In this document: positions 23,513 through 30,890 of the stretch, one piece after another
Layout of the letters: each line of letters opens with the position of its first letter
How positions within the stretch are numbered: position 1 is the stretch's first letter
Origin: Curtobacterium sp. 9128
GTDB lineage: Bacteria; Actinomycetota; Actinomycetes; Actinomycetales; Microbacteriaceae
Length of the DNA stretch: 64,000 nucleotides
Direction: 5' to 3'
NCBI RefSeq assembly: GCF_900086645.1
Contig: NZ_LT576451.1
Coordinates: 3,534,001-3,598,000, forward strand
Program-made: the position numbers and the translations under genes
The notes under the pieces: generated by a model
The model's database searches: none
Told to the model about the DNA's origin: nothing
What the model saw: the letters and a program-made list of their open reading frames with translations, nothing else

Positions 23513-23926
23513 ATGATTGCGCCGAAGTTCGCCCGGCCAAACGCCGCCGAGGAGGCGCGTGCTTACGCGATCGCGACCGAGCGGGACAACGACATGTGCC
23601 AGCGGTGCTTCCGCGGCGGGTCTGTGAACCGGGACCACCGGCTGAATCGTTCGCAGGGCGGTCGAACGGTCCCGTCGAACCTGCAGCTCCTGTGCGGGTC
23701 GGGGACGACGGGCTGTCACGGATGGCGGACGGAGAACCTCCGTGCGGCGCTCGAGGACGGCTGGCGGGTGCCGGCGGGGCAGGACCCGAAGGAGTGGCCG
23801 GCGAGGCGGTGGCTGCGGACGAAGGTCGGCACGCTCCACGCCGCGTGGGTGCTCTACGACGACGAGGGCGGCTGGCAAGAGATCAGCGCCAAGGAAGCAC
23901 GAAGACGGATGGGAGGTGACGGCTGA
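23513..23926 (+). CDS. HNH endonuclease
   Basis: A 137-residue HNH nuclease: CQRC knuckle, RDHRLNRSQGG with the catalytic His, NLQLLC, and CH in TGCHGW. Unlike packaging-associated HNH proteins it sits in the early/replication block, far from terminase. Overlaps the next gene by TGATG. It may be a recombination or homing-type nuclease. Confidence 0.82.
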   Translation: MIAPKFARPNAAEEARAYAIATERDNDMCQRCFRGGSVNRDHRLNRSQGGRTVPSNLQLLCGSGTTGCHGWRTENLRAALEDGWRVPAGQDPKEWPARRWLRTKVGTLHAAWVLYDDEGGWQEISAKEARRRMGGDG

Positions 23927-24690
23927 TGCCGTGGTTCAAGGTCGACGACGGGTTCTGGTCGCACCCGAAGACGCTGCAGCTCTCGGATGGGGCTCAGGCG
24001 TTGTGGATGCGGGCTGGGTCGTGGTCGATGCACCACCTCACCGATGGCCACATTCCGGCGTTTGCGCTGCCACTTCTGCGCGCAAAGCCGCGGTTCGTGA
24101 ACGAACTCGTGGCCGTTTCGCTGTGGATTCCGGACGAAGCCGCGTACCGATTCCACGACTGGTCCCGGTACCAGCCGACGCGTCAGCAGATCGAGTCCGA
24201 TCGTGATGCTGCTGCGGAACGGAAGCGTCGGTCACGGGAGAAGTCACGGCGTGACTCCGAGGGGACGGACGGTGCGGGTTCGCCCGACGCCGCGCCTTCC
24301 CCATCCCATCCCGTCCCGTCCCATCCCGTCCCACCCTCTGGACTGGACATGACTCAAGAACCTGAAGTCCGTCCAGAAGGTGACGTTGTCGAGCTCGGGA
24401 CGGACATCGAGATCGACGCGGCGGTTCAGGAACGAGCGGCGCGCGCCGGCGTCCGGGACCTGCCCCGGCTGCATGGCCTCCTCGAGCGAGCGGTGCGTCC
24501 GGTCGGGGTGCTGTCGCCTCGGGCGGCGGTGCTCCTGGTCGAGGCGATCACGAACCGCGCCGACGGCGAGGTCCGGGACGTGGACGCGTACGTCGTGACC
24601 GCGGCCCGGAACGCGGGCGACGTACAGGGGCTCTACGCGGCGGAGGATCTGCGGTTCGTCTCCGAGGTCGACCTCGGGGTGAACGCATGA
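23926..24690 (+). CDS. Phage replication initiation/organiser-like protein
   Basis: A 254-residue protein whose N-terminal ~90 residues (MPWFKVDDGFWSHPKTLQLS, ALWMRAGSWS) match a winged-helix domain common at the start of actinophage replication proteins. A Ser/Pro-rich linker follows, then a C-terminal helical domain (~150-250) of the type that contacts helicase. It lies just upstream of SSB. Role in origin binding or helicase loading is inferred from position and family resemblance. Confidence 0.65.
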   Translation: MPWFKVDDGFWSHPKTLQLSDGAQALWMRAGSWSMHHLTDGHIPAFALPLLRAKPRFVNELVAVSLWIPDEAAYRFHDWSRYQPTRQQIESDRDAAAERKRRSREKSRRDSEGTDGAGSPDAAPSPSHPVPSHPVPPSGLDMTQEPEVRPEGDVVELGTDIEIDAAVQERAARAGVRDLPRLHGLLERAVRPVGVLSPRAAVLLVEAITNRADGEVRDVDAYVVTAARNAGDVQGLYAAEDLRFVSEVDLGVNA

Positions 24691-24986
24691 TCGCTGCGGA
24701 CTGGGACGTGTTCGTCGCGTCGATCGACGTCGTGGACCTGATCTCCGAGATGCCGGGCGGTCGCCGGGACCGGGCGATGCGGGCCGTGCACGAGGCCCGG
24801 AAGCGGGAGATCTACCACCCGCTCGGCGAAGACGACTGGGCGCAGGCGCTCGTCGAGGCCGGCGAGTGGAACCAGCGCGAAGCAGCCCGGAAGCGGGCGG
24901 AGCGCATCGAGAACCTGCGGCGCCGAGAGCGCGCCGCGATCAACAGGGCGGCACGAGCCGCATCACCGAGAGGACACGCAGCATGA
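24687..24986 (+). CDS. Hypothetical helical protein, 99 residues
   Basis: ATG 24687 overlaps the replication protein stop (ATGA). N-terminal half acidic and folded-looking ([21 protein letters not shown]), C-terminal half strongly basic ([20 protein letters not shown]). May be a replication accessory; no family recognised. Confidence 0.6.
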   Translation: MIAADWDVFVASIDVVDLISEMPGGRRDRAMRAVHEARKREIYHPLGEDDWAQALVEAGEWNQREAARKRAERIENLRRRERAAINRAARAASPRGHAA

Positions 24987-25357
24987 GCAGCAAGACCATG
25001 ACCGCCATCGAGGCTGTCGATCGACTGGGGGCGGCAGTCGCCGAGATCCACGACGCCGAGGACAGCACGGATGCGGTCCTCGAGGATGTGACCGCCGTTC
25101 GGGCGATCCTCGACCGCATGCACCGGCACGAGGCCATCCTCGACGTGCTCGACGAGCGAGAGCGGCACGATGCCTCGGGCTACACCGACGAGCACGACGA
25201 CGACCACGGTCCCGACGAACTACTCGAGCTTGCAGACGAGCAGGCATGGCACTACCGGTGGTCCTCGCAGGCGTCCAGGCCGGATCGCGCGCGTCTGGTC
25301 AAGGCGCTCTCCCTTGGCCTTGCAGCGCTCGAGACTCTCGATCGGCAGACCCGCTGA
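24983..25357 (+). CDS. Hypothetical acidic protein, 124 residues
   Basis: ATG 24983 overlaps the previous stop. Helical, with an Asp/His-rich acidic stretch ([18 protein letters not shown]). Coupled to SSB downstream, sharing one base with it. Function unknown. Confidence 0.6.
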   Translation: MSSKTMTAIEAVDRLGAAVAEIHDAEDSTDAVLEDVTAVRAILDRMHRHEAILDVLDERERHDASGYTDEHDDDHGPDELLELADEQAWHYRWSSQASRPDRARLVKALSLGLAALETLDRQTR

Positions 25358-25890
25358 TGGCCGGCGAGACGATCATCACCGTCGTCGGCAATCTGACCGC
25401 CGACCCCGAGCTGCGGTACACGCAGAACGGGCTCGCGGTCGTGAACTTCACGATCGCGTCGACGCCGAAGACGTTTGACCGGCAGGCGAACGAGTGGAAG
25501 GACGGCGACGCCCTGTTCCTCCGCGCGAGCGTGTGGCGCGAGTTCGCCGAGCACGTCGCTGGCAGCCTCACGAAGGGCGCGCGGGTGATCGCGCAGGGCC
25601 GTCTCGTGCAGCGGTCGTATCAGGACCGTGAGGGCCAGCAGCGCACGTCCATCGAGCTGCAGGTCGACGAGATCGGCCCGTCGCTTCGCTACGCGACCGC
25701 GCAGGTCACCCGCGCCGCACGTGGCGGCGGTGGGGGCGGCCAGGCGGGCGCGCAGTACGGCCAGCAGGTCGACCACACCGCGGCCGGGACCGCGTACCAG
25801 GGCCAGCCGGCCGGGCAGCCGCAGGGCGGCGCCACCGCGCAGGACGTGTGGACGCAGCAGGTCACCTTCGACGATGAGACCCCGTTCTGA
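25357..25890 (+). CDS. ssb: Single-stranded DNA-binding protein
   Basis: A 177-residue SSB. The OB fold covers residues ~1-110 ([52 protein letters not shown]), followed by a Gly/Gln-rich linker and the acidic tip DDETPF that docks partner enzymes. It should protect ssDNA in phage replication and assist the exonuclease/annealing pair. Confidence 0.95.
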   Translation: MAGETIITVVGNLTADPELRYTQNGLAVVNFTIASTPKTFDRQANEWKDGDALFLRASVWREFAEHVAGSLTKGARVIAQGRLVQRSYQDREGQQRTSIELQVDEIGPSLRYATAQVTRAARGGGGGGQAGAQYGQQVDHTAAGTAYQGQPAGQPQGGATAQDVWTQQVTFDDETPF

Positions 25891-26204
25891 TGGGCGAGCG
25901 CAAGCAGCCCGGTCGGATGCGCTGCCTCACCACCGGCTGCAACCCGGTCCTGCACGGCCAGGACCAGGCCGACGACCACGTGACGGCGAACCCCGGCCAC
26001 CGAACCGCCGCGTGGCCCGTCCGTAGCGCCGAGGGCCGACGCCGAGCGAAGGCCCGCAACCAGTCCGGCAACTACGACCGGTACAACACCGGCGCGAAGT
26101 CCGCCGAGGCGCGCGGCCTCGTGCCTGGCGAGCGGGGCGGCATCCGCTGGGACCACCAGCAAGCCGCCGACGAGGGCTGGGACGACCACAAGGGGGCGTG
26201 GTGA
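25890..26204 (+). CDS. Hypothetical phage protein, 104 residues
   Basis: ATG 25890 shares a base with the SSB stop. It has a short cysteine pair (CLTTGC), several His, and a basic middle (RSAEGRRRAKARN). Possibly nucleic-acid binding. No family recognised. Confidence 0.6.
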   Translation: MGERKQPGRMRCLTTGCNPVLHGQDQADDHVTANPGHRTAAWPVRSAEGRRRAKARNQSGNYDRYNTGAKSAEARGLVPGERGGIRWDHQQAADEGWDDHKGAW

Positions 26205-26347
26205 TGCCGCTAATGCAGGGCAACGACCTCGGCCCGTACGACTACGGCGACCCGAAGTCCCCCACCTACACGATCGCGGCCGAACAGCGCGCCGCACGTG
26301 CACGACAGCTCCGCGAGGAGCACGACCAGACCAAGAGAGACCAGTGA
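26204..26347 (+). CDS. Small hypothetical protein, 47 residues
   Basis: ATG 26204 in TGATG overlap. An N-terminal Gly/Tyr-rich stretch (GPYDYGDPKSPTYT) and a charged helix at the C terminus. High GC3, overlaps both neighbours by 1-4 bp. Function unknown. Confidence 0.55.
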   Translation: MPLMQGNDLGPYDYGDPKSPTYTIAAEQRAARARQLREEHDQTKRDQ

Positions 26348-27132
26348 CCATCACCGACTACGACGGCGACGTCCTCGCCCTCGCATCCGCCCGGGCACGC
26401 ATCGCCCTCGGCTCCGCTGCGGACCTCGTCGAGTTCGTCCTCATGCACCGGGTGCCCGTCCGCGTCGTCTCCGACGGGCAGCCGGGCGTCCCGATGGAGT
26501 CCCGCACCGCGGCGATCCCCGTCAACGCGACCGCACTCGACGACGCCGACGAGCTCGTCGTCACGCTCCTCGACTGGGCGCACCGCTGGCGCGAGCGCCT
26601 CAGCATCGTCCAGCGGCCCCTGATCCGGTCGCTCCGGTACGCGTACCAGGTGCCGCTCGGGTTCCGGCCCGAGACGACGCCCGCCGGCGCGCGGGAGTCC
26701 GTCGGGCACCTGACGTACTGGCTGCTGCTCAACCACGACGCCATCGCCCGCCACTCCGGCTCGTACGCGTACTTCGACATGGTCGCGGAACTCGTCGAGC
26801 GGATCACGAACCGGTTCCCCGCCGAGTCCCGGCCGCCGCGCGCGCACTGGCAGCGGGCGTGCCCCATCTGCGGACGCCTCGCCGTCACCACGTCATGGGC
26901 GCCCGACGCCGACGTCCGCGACGTGCGCGTCTGGTGCGAGGGCTGCTCCACCGTCCTCGTGTCCACCTCCGTCGACGGCGACATCCGCACCGCCGACCGG
27001 CTCCCCCGCAGCCGCGACCACGTGAACCCGGGCGAGATCCTCCCCGCTCGGAAGCTCGTGTCCGTCGTCCGGCAGATCGCTGCTGGCACCACCGTCCCCC
27101 GCATCGAGGAACCCGAAGGAGCAAGAGTATGA
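26344..27132 (+). CDS. Zinc-ribbon phage protein, 262 residues
   Basis: GTG 26344 overlaps the preceding stop. The N-terminal two thirds are helical without a clear family; a zinc ribbon follows at ~175-205 (CPICGRL…CEGCS). Similar large zinc-ribbon proteins are frequent in actinophage early regions. Function unknown. It ends in an ATGA that leads into the odd small gene downstream. Confidence 0.65.
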   Translation: MTITDYDGDVLALASARARIALGSAADLVEFVLMHRVPVRVVSDGQPGVPMESRTAAIPVNATALDDADELVVTLLDWAHRWRERLSIVQRPLIRSLRYAYQVPLGFRPETTPAGARESVGHLTYWLLLNHDAIARHSGSYAYFDMVAELVERITNRFPAESRPPRAHWQRACPICGRLAVTTSWAPDADVRDVRVWCEGCSTVLVSTSVDGDIRTADRLPRSRDHVNPGEILPARKLVSVVRQIAAGTTVPRIEEPEGARV

Positions 27133-27141
27133 CCGATTGTC

Positions 27142-27303
27142 GTGGCGACGCTCCCGACCGGGCAGGTGTCGAACCACTACCGCGCCGAACACTGGGACCT
27201 GTTCGCTGTGGCCGCCGTCGAGACACCCCCGGAGTACGACGGACACGACCCGGCGGAGGCCGCCCGCCGGATGCGCGTTTTGCTCTCGCAGGCGACGGGA
27301 TGA
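27142..27303 (+). CDS. Small hypothetical protein with a displaced start
   Basis: From GTG 27142 to TGA 27301 runs a 53-codon frame with clear GC3 bias (ATLPTGQVSNHYRAEHWDLF). The good ribosome site GAAGGAG and the overlapping ATG 27129 belong to another frame, which loses coding bias at once. Removing one T at 27138/27139 would give one continuous gene starting at 27129. So the gene either starts weakly at 27142 or was broken by a one-base insertion. Function unknown. Confidence 0.5.
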   Translation: MATLPTGQVSNHYRAEHWDLFAVAAVETPPEYDGHDPAEAARRMRVLLSQATG

Positions 27304-27314
27304 GGCGATCTCCT

Positions 27315-27869
27315 CTACCCGATGTGTCCGGAGTCGTCCCGGTAAGTGCCCTCCCGCACCCACGCCTGAATCCGGTTCTCGAAGGCACCGGCCAGAAGCG
27401 CAGCGGCCGCAACAGTGTTCGACAGGGTCGGAGCGCTGACGAGCTCCGCGGTCAGCCCGCGATCGATGTCGTCAAGGATCTCGCCAACCGGCTCTTGCAC
27501 CCCGAGGTATTTCGCTTGGTCCAGAATGATTCCGCGCAATAAGCCAGGGGGCATCTCCGAAGGCTGGAACTGACGCCCAAGAGCCTCCTCGCGACGCTTC
27601 GCCACGTACTCGTACAACTTGCCCGCGACTGCCGACCGATCGAGCCGGGCCTCGCGAAGCGTCTCCCGCAAATTGCGCGCCTGCTCCTCTCGGGTCACGA
27701 GTTCCTGGAAAGAGCGTGTCCGATCAGCGATTGAGTTGCTCTTCGCTGCGACGGCGATCGTTGCAGCTCCGATAAACAGCGCCGCCAACACACCCAGCAG
27801 CCCCGTTCCGATGTCCCGCCACCACTCGTAAGAGTTGAAGGGGTGCCAATCGGACATCAGGAGGATCAC
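27315..27869 (-). CDS. Reverse-strand cargo gene 3: membrane-anchored helical protein
   Basis: About 184 residues. An aromatic N terminus (HPFNSYEWWRDIG) leads into one hydrophobic helix (TGLLGVLAALFIGAATIAV) and then a long charged helical domain (RSFQELVTREEQARNLRETL). GC content is visibly lower than around it. The minus-strand box TAAATT (27876-27881) lies 6 nt before GTG 27869, giving a leaderless start; ATG 27857 is the alternative. Stop is 11 bp from the convergent small gene. No family recognised; lysogeny expression is likely. Confidence 0.7.
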   Translation of the reverse strand: MILLMSDWHPFNSYEWWRDIGTGLLGVLAALFIGAATIAVAAKSNSIADRTRSFQELVTREEQARNLRETLREARLDRSAVAGKLYEYVAKRREEALGRQFQPSEMPPGLLRGIILDQAKYLGVQEPVGEILDDIDRGLTAELVSAPTLSNTVAAAALLAGAFENRIQAWVREGTYRDDSGHIG

Positions 27870-27915
27870 CGGCTGAATTTACCGTGCTGCCGGCCCTCAC
27901 AGGAAGGATCAATCA

Positions 27916-28128
27916 TTGCTCGCATCCCCGACGGATGACGACCCGCGCAACGACTTCGTACCTCTCGCCGTCGCAGCTCACGCCGTTCGTCGTGACGAGC
28001 GGACCCTGCGCAGGTGGGCCAGCGCCGGGCTCCACGTCGTCGAGATCAACGGCACCCGGTACGTCCGACTCAGCACTGTCACCGCCTGGGCCGCCGAACA
28101 CGGACGACGCCGGGGCCGCACGCGCTGA
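27916..28128 (+). CDS. Helix-turn-helix (excisionase/MerR-like) protein
   Basis: A 70-residue protein with VPLAVAAHAVRRDERTLRRW and INGTRYVRLSTVTAW, an HTH of the excisionase/MerR type. TTG 27916 is supported by AGGAAGGA 7 nt upstream. It follows cargo gene 3 divergently and precedes a long non-coding stretch before the packaging genes, so it could control late transcription or be the directionality factor. Confidence 0.65.
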   Translation: MLASPTDDDPRNDFVPLAVAAHAVRRDERTLRRWASAGLHVVEINGTRYVRLSTVTAWAAEHGRRRGRTR

Positions 28129-28191
28129 CCCCCGAACAGGGGACAGCCTGAATGTCCGTCCCAGGTGATATGCTTCGCATGCATCACGACT

Positions 28192-28217
28192 CGGCCCAGA
28201 CCTCACGGTCCGGGCCG
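28192..28217 (+). terminator. Hairpin after the HTH gene, terminator-like
   Basis: CGGCCC-A-GACC and GGTC-C-GGGCCG around a TCAC loop, 10 pairs with one A/C mismatch, followed by TTCGTGTG. It would separate early from late transcription. Confidence 0.5.
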
Positions 28218-28370
28218 TTCGTGTGTCCAGACCCAGTGGGGGTCGTCCAAGAACGCCGTAGCGGCGTAGGACACGCGGGACCCTGGCAGGCGGAAAGCGC
28301 GCCGCTCGTCCCCTGCGAGATGGCGGCAACGGAGTAGCTACCAGTACCGTCCCCCCTCCCGACTTCCCCG

Positions 28371-28590
28371 TGCCCGCCGACACGCACCGCTACCGCACAC
28401 GCCGCGACCGGACACCCGCAGCACTGGCCAAGGCCGCTGCACTCGTGCTGCCCTGAGCAGCGACGTTCGGGCGCCGCACGCGAACCACCGCACGCGGCGC
28501 GAGCACGGGGAACACCTCTTCACGGGGCAGCACGTCAACGCGTGCAGGACACTCGCGCGAAGGACGATCCACGACGGCCGACGAATTCCC
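28371..28590 (+). pseudogene. Decayed coding fragment, possibly an HNH gene
   Basis: Two stretches have real-gene GC3 bias but no usable start and lie in different frames: one reads VPADTHRYRTRRDR…ALVLP and stops at 28454-28456; the next, shifted frame reads HGEHLFTGQHVNACRTLARR. The last part resembles the Asn/Cys end of phage HNH nucleases (NACRTCN…RG), which are often found just before terminase. The HNH identification is weak. Confidence 0.3.
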
Positions 28591-28634
28591 GGCCCAGACG
28601 TACCTGCCTGCTCGCCCCGTGGAGCCAGCCTGAC

Positions 28635-28838
28635 TCAGAACACCTGCCCGCCAGCCTCGTGGCGCACAACCGCAACGCCCGGTCCAGGCATGAACGTGAC
28701 CGAGCCGCCACCCTGCACTGGTAGGGACTTCGGTGTGGAGGCGCGGAGCAGGCTCCACAACTCCTCGTCGGTCCACTGATGACTGGGGTCCAGGTGAATC
28801 TCGGTGCCTCCGAGGATGAGCCTGTAGTTCGATGCCAT
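28635..28838 (-). CDS. Reverse-strand cargo gene 4: small soluble protein
   Basis: A 67-residue protein without membrane segments (RLILGGTEIHLDPSHQWTD, GGGSVTFMPGPGVAVV), beta-rich in appearance. ATG 28838 lies 6 nt after the minus-strand TAGCGT (28845-28850), again leaderless. Its start is 30 bp from the divergent forward gene at 28868. No family recognised. Confidence 0.55.
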   Translation of the reverse strand: MASNYRLILGGTEIHLDPSHQWTDEELWSLLRASTPKSLPVQGGGSVTFMPGPGVAVVRHEAGGQVF

Positions 28839-28867
28839 GCCCGCACGCTACCGGTGAGGAGCCCCAC

Positions 28868-29113
28868 ATGGCCGGCATCAGCCTCGGCAACGACTTCAAC
28901 GCCGAACTCGTCGCCCTCGCCGGATGGACCCCCGAGCAGGTCGACCCCTCGACGGTCAACGTCGCGTTCCTGAACCCCGGTGGCGACACCACCGTCCGCG
29001 TCACCGCGACCGCGAACGTCGACACGGACGCCCTCTCCGCCCTCATCCGGAAGTACACGCCATTCCCCCCGGCCGACACCGACGAGAGCACCACGGAGCC
29101 CGAGACGCCGTGA
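28868..29113 (+). CDS. Hypothetical phage protein, 81 residues
   Basis: ATG 28868 after GTGAGGAG. A small fold (LGNDFNAELVALAGWTPEQVD, TTVRVTATANVDTDALSAL) with an acidic Thr/Glu tail. First gene of the run leading to terminase. Function unknown. Confidence 0.6.
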   Translation: MAGISLGNDFNAELVALAGWTPEQVDPSTVNVAFLNPGGDTTVRVTATANVDTDALSALIRKYTPFPPADTDESTTEPETP

Positions 29114-29244
29114 CCACAGACGACCCCGACCTCACCGCCCACCGCACACGGTCGAACGTCCATCGTCCCACCCCACACCCGGACACCGTCGCCGAGATCG
29201 AACAGGTCATGGACGACGTCAAGCAGGACCGAGGGGAAGCATGA
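29110..29244 (+). CDS. Small hypothetical protein, 44 residues
   Basis: GTG 29110, overlaps at both ends (GTGA, ATGA). Hydrophilic, with a Glu/Asp-rich C-terminal helix (VAEIEQVMDDVKQDRGE). Function unknown. Confidence 0.5.
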   Translation: MTTDDPDLTAHRTRSNVHRPTPHPDTVAEIEQVMDDVKQDRGEA

Positions 29245-29618
29245 GCGCGTTCAGCCCGCGGCAGATGTTCCTCCTCGACGAGGCGTGCAAGCCGATCGCC
29301 GACGCGTTCGACGCCACGCCCTACCTCGTCGGCACCGCCCTCGTCCCGTCCGCAGGAGGCCGCGGCGACTACCGAGACGTCGACGTCCGCCTCATGCTCA
29401 CCCCCGAGCGGTACGACGCCCTCCACGCCGTCACAGCTGACCTCATCCCGTTCCTCGGCATCGCGATCGGTCAGCACCTCGCCTCCATCACGGGACTCCC
29501 CATCGACTTCCAGATCCAGCACGCCGACGTCGCCAACACCCGACACCACGGCAACCGCAACCCCCTGGGCCTCCGCACCCTCGCGAACTACCGAGGAGAC
29601 GCACACCCCGAGGCCTGA
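29241..29618 (+). CDS. Minimal nucleotidyltransferase-like protein
   Basis: A 125-residue protein. The segment VGTALVPSAGGRGDYRDVDVRLML fits the polymerase-beta-type nucleotidyltransferase signature (hG-(A/S)…DhD), with a later FQIQ strand that could supply the third carboxylate neighbour. Similar small proteins are known near actinophage terminase genes; their targets are not known. It could modify RNA, protein or a small molecule. ATG 29241 overlaps the preceding stop. Confidence 0.55.
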   Translation: MSAFSPRQMFLLDEACKPIADAFDATPYLVGTALVPSAGGRGDYRDVDVRLMLTPERYDALHAVTADLIPFLGIAIGQHLASITGLPIDFQIQHADVANTRHHGNRNPLGLRTLANYRGDAHPEA

Positions 29619-29662
29619 CCCACCTTCGATGAGCGCCCAGGCGGCGCACGGAGACGAGAACC

Positions 29663-30193
29663 ATGACCGACGAGGCCCAGGCCCCTGGCCCAGTCCAGGA
29701 CCCCGCTGTACGCGCGCGAGTCGCCGAGCTGCACGCTCAGGGGATGGGGCGCAACGCGATCGCGTCGGAGCTCGGTCTCGGCACGTCGACGATCACCCGG
29801 ATAGCGAAGGCACTGGGCCTCGACTTCTCTCGTGCGCAGACGGCCGTCGCGGTGCAGGCACGCGCGATCGATCTCGCGGCTGGTCGTCAGCGTCTCGCGG
29901 AGAAGATGCTCGGTCGGGCGGAGAAAATGCTCGACGACCTCGACGGCCCGTACCTGGTGTACGCGTTCGGCGGGAAGGAGAATATCTACTCGGAGCACGA
30001 GCTCGAGCGCCCGCCGGTCGAGGTGCAGCGAACCGCGGTCACGACGGCCGGCGTCGCGTTCGACAAGCTGACGAAGTACCTCGAGAAGGACACGTCCGGT
30101 GTCGAGACGGCTCACTCGCTGCTCGACACGCTCGCGGCCGGGTTCGCTGCTGCCGCGGCGACGTACGAGACACCGACCGAAACGGCTGAGTAG
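29663..30193 (+). CDS. terS: Terminase small subunit (HTH, probable)
   Basis: A 176-residue protein with an N-terminal HTH (VAELHAQGMGRNAIASELGL, TSTITRIAKALG), a central helical oligomerisation region and an Ala-rich C terminus. Position just before the large terminase gene supports a small subunit that recognises the packaging site. ATG 29663 is chosen as the first ATG after the upstream stop. Confidence 0.75.
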   Translation: MTDEAQAPGPVQDPAVRARVAELHAQGMGRNAIASELGLGTSTITRIAKALGLDFSRAQTAVAVQARAIDLAAGRQRLAEKMLGRAEKMLDDLDGPYLVYAFGGKENIYSEHELERPPVEVQRTAVTTAGVAFDKLTKYLEKDTSGVETAHSLLDTLAAGFAAAAATYETPTETAE

Positions 30194-30197
30194 ACGC

Positions 30198-30234
30198 CCC
30201 GGTCCGGGTGTGTTCGGGTCATGCCCGGACCGGG
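30198..30234. terminator. Bidirectional terminator between convergent genes
   Basis: 11-bp stem CCCGGTCCGGG / CCCGGACCGGG with a 15-nt loop, 4 bp after the terminase small subunit and 7 bp from the end of the reverse-strand gene. Confidence 0.65.
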
Positions 30235-30241
30235 TGCAGGC

Positions 30242-30844
30242 TCAGCGCTTGTGTGCGGCCTTCGAGATGCTGTCGAGGGCCGAGGCGATGGCTCTGACGC
30301 GCCCGATCATCGAGTTCGATGATTCCGACCAGGTGGTCAGGGTTACGACCTTGATGTCGAGGACGAACGAATCTCGCAGCCGCCGCCAACCAAGACCGCT
30401 GTACTCCACCGTCACCGTGACCCGGTCGGGGGTGGGCTCACGGTTCTCAAGGCCGCTGCCGCTGCCGTGTTCTCCGGCCCAGTAGATGTTGGACAGCTCC
30501 TGGGCAGGCGCCAGGGTGGGGATCTCCGCGGCGTACCGCTGGACCAGGGAGGGTGTGACAAGCGGCTCATGCGCACGTTCCGGGGGCACCTCGATCACTG
30601 GGTCGAACGTCACCTTCACGTTGCGCGCGACCGTCGCCCCGGCGTTCCGAACGACGAGATCGATGACGCTGTCTGAGTCTTTCGCGGGCCTCAGCTCGGC
30701 GAGGACCATCGGCTGAGATCGCATCCGACTATCGGACCCCGCCCGGATCAACGTGACGATGGCGATCACGCCCGTCACGACGGCTGCAATCGCACTGACG
30801 CCACCACCGTGGTCGTCGAACCATCCCAAAACGTCCTGCCACAT
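30242..30844 (-). CDS. Reverse-strand cargo gene 5: membrane-anchored beta-domain protein
   Basis: A 200-residue protein: short aromatic N terminus (WQDVLGWFDD), one membrane helix (AIAAVVTGVIAIVTLIR), then a beta-rich domain (VIDLVVRNAGATVARNVKVTF, DRVTVTVEYSGLGW) that resembles an immunoglobulin-like fold, and a charged C-terminal helix. The start ATG 30844 has AGAGGGG upstream and a minus-strand TACGAT box at 30874-30879, so this one has a short leader. It splits the two terminase genes, an unusual site. A membrane-bound superinfection or defence role is inferred. Confidence 0.72.
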   Translation of the reverse strand: MWQDVLGWFDDHGGGVSAIAAVVTGVIAIVTLIRAGSDSRMRSQPMVLAELRPAKDSDSVIDLVVRNAGATVARNVKVTFDPVIEVPPERAHEPLVTPSLVQRYAAEIPTLAPAQELSNIYWAGEHGSGSGLENREPTPDRVTVTVEYSGLGWRRLRDSFVLDIKVVTLTTWSESSNSMIGRVRAIASALDSISKAAHKR

Positions 30845-30890
30845 CGCTGTCCCCTCTCGGCGAGCCTGAGCCGATCGTAGAGGAGGCCCT

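Larger units (their letters stand above)
28129..28634. other. Long stretch without an intact gene; structured DNA/RNA
   Basis: About 500 bp between the HTH gene and the reverse-strand gene at 28635. It contains a hairpin with arms GTGAT/ATCAC near 28164-28188, a strong hairpin at 28192-28217, a nested one near 28245-28272 (GTCC…CGCCG/CGGCG…GGAC), and coding-like fragments in two frames (28371-28590). A 61-codon ATG frame (28152) has no codon bias. It may hold the late promoter or a packaging site. Confidence 0.5.

Noticed and set aside
21403-23926. Restriction-modification system (methyltransferase plus HNH)
   Set aside because: They are separated by a reverse-strand membrane gene, and the HNH protein is a short generic phage type with no sign of a recognition domain.
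28152-28337. 61-codon plus-strand frame as a gene
   Set aside because: Codon third positions are random and the frame runs through the hairpins.
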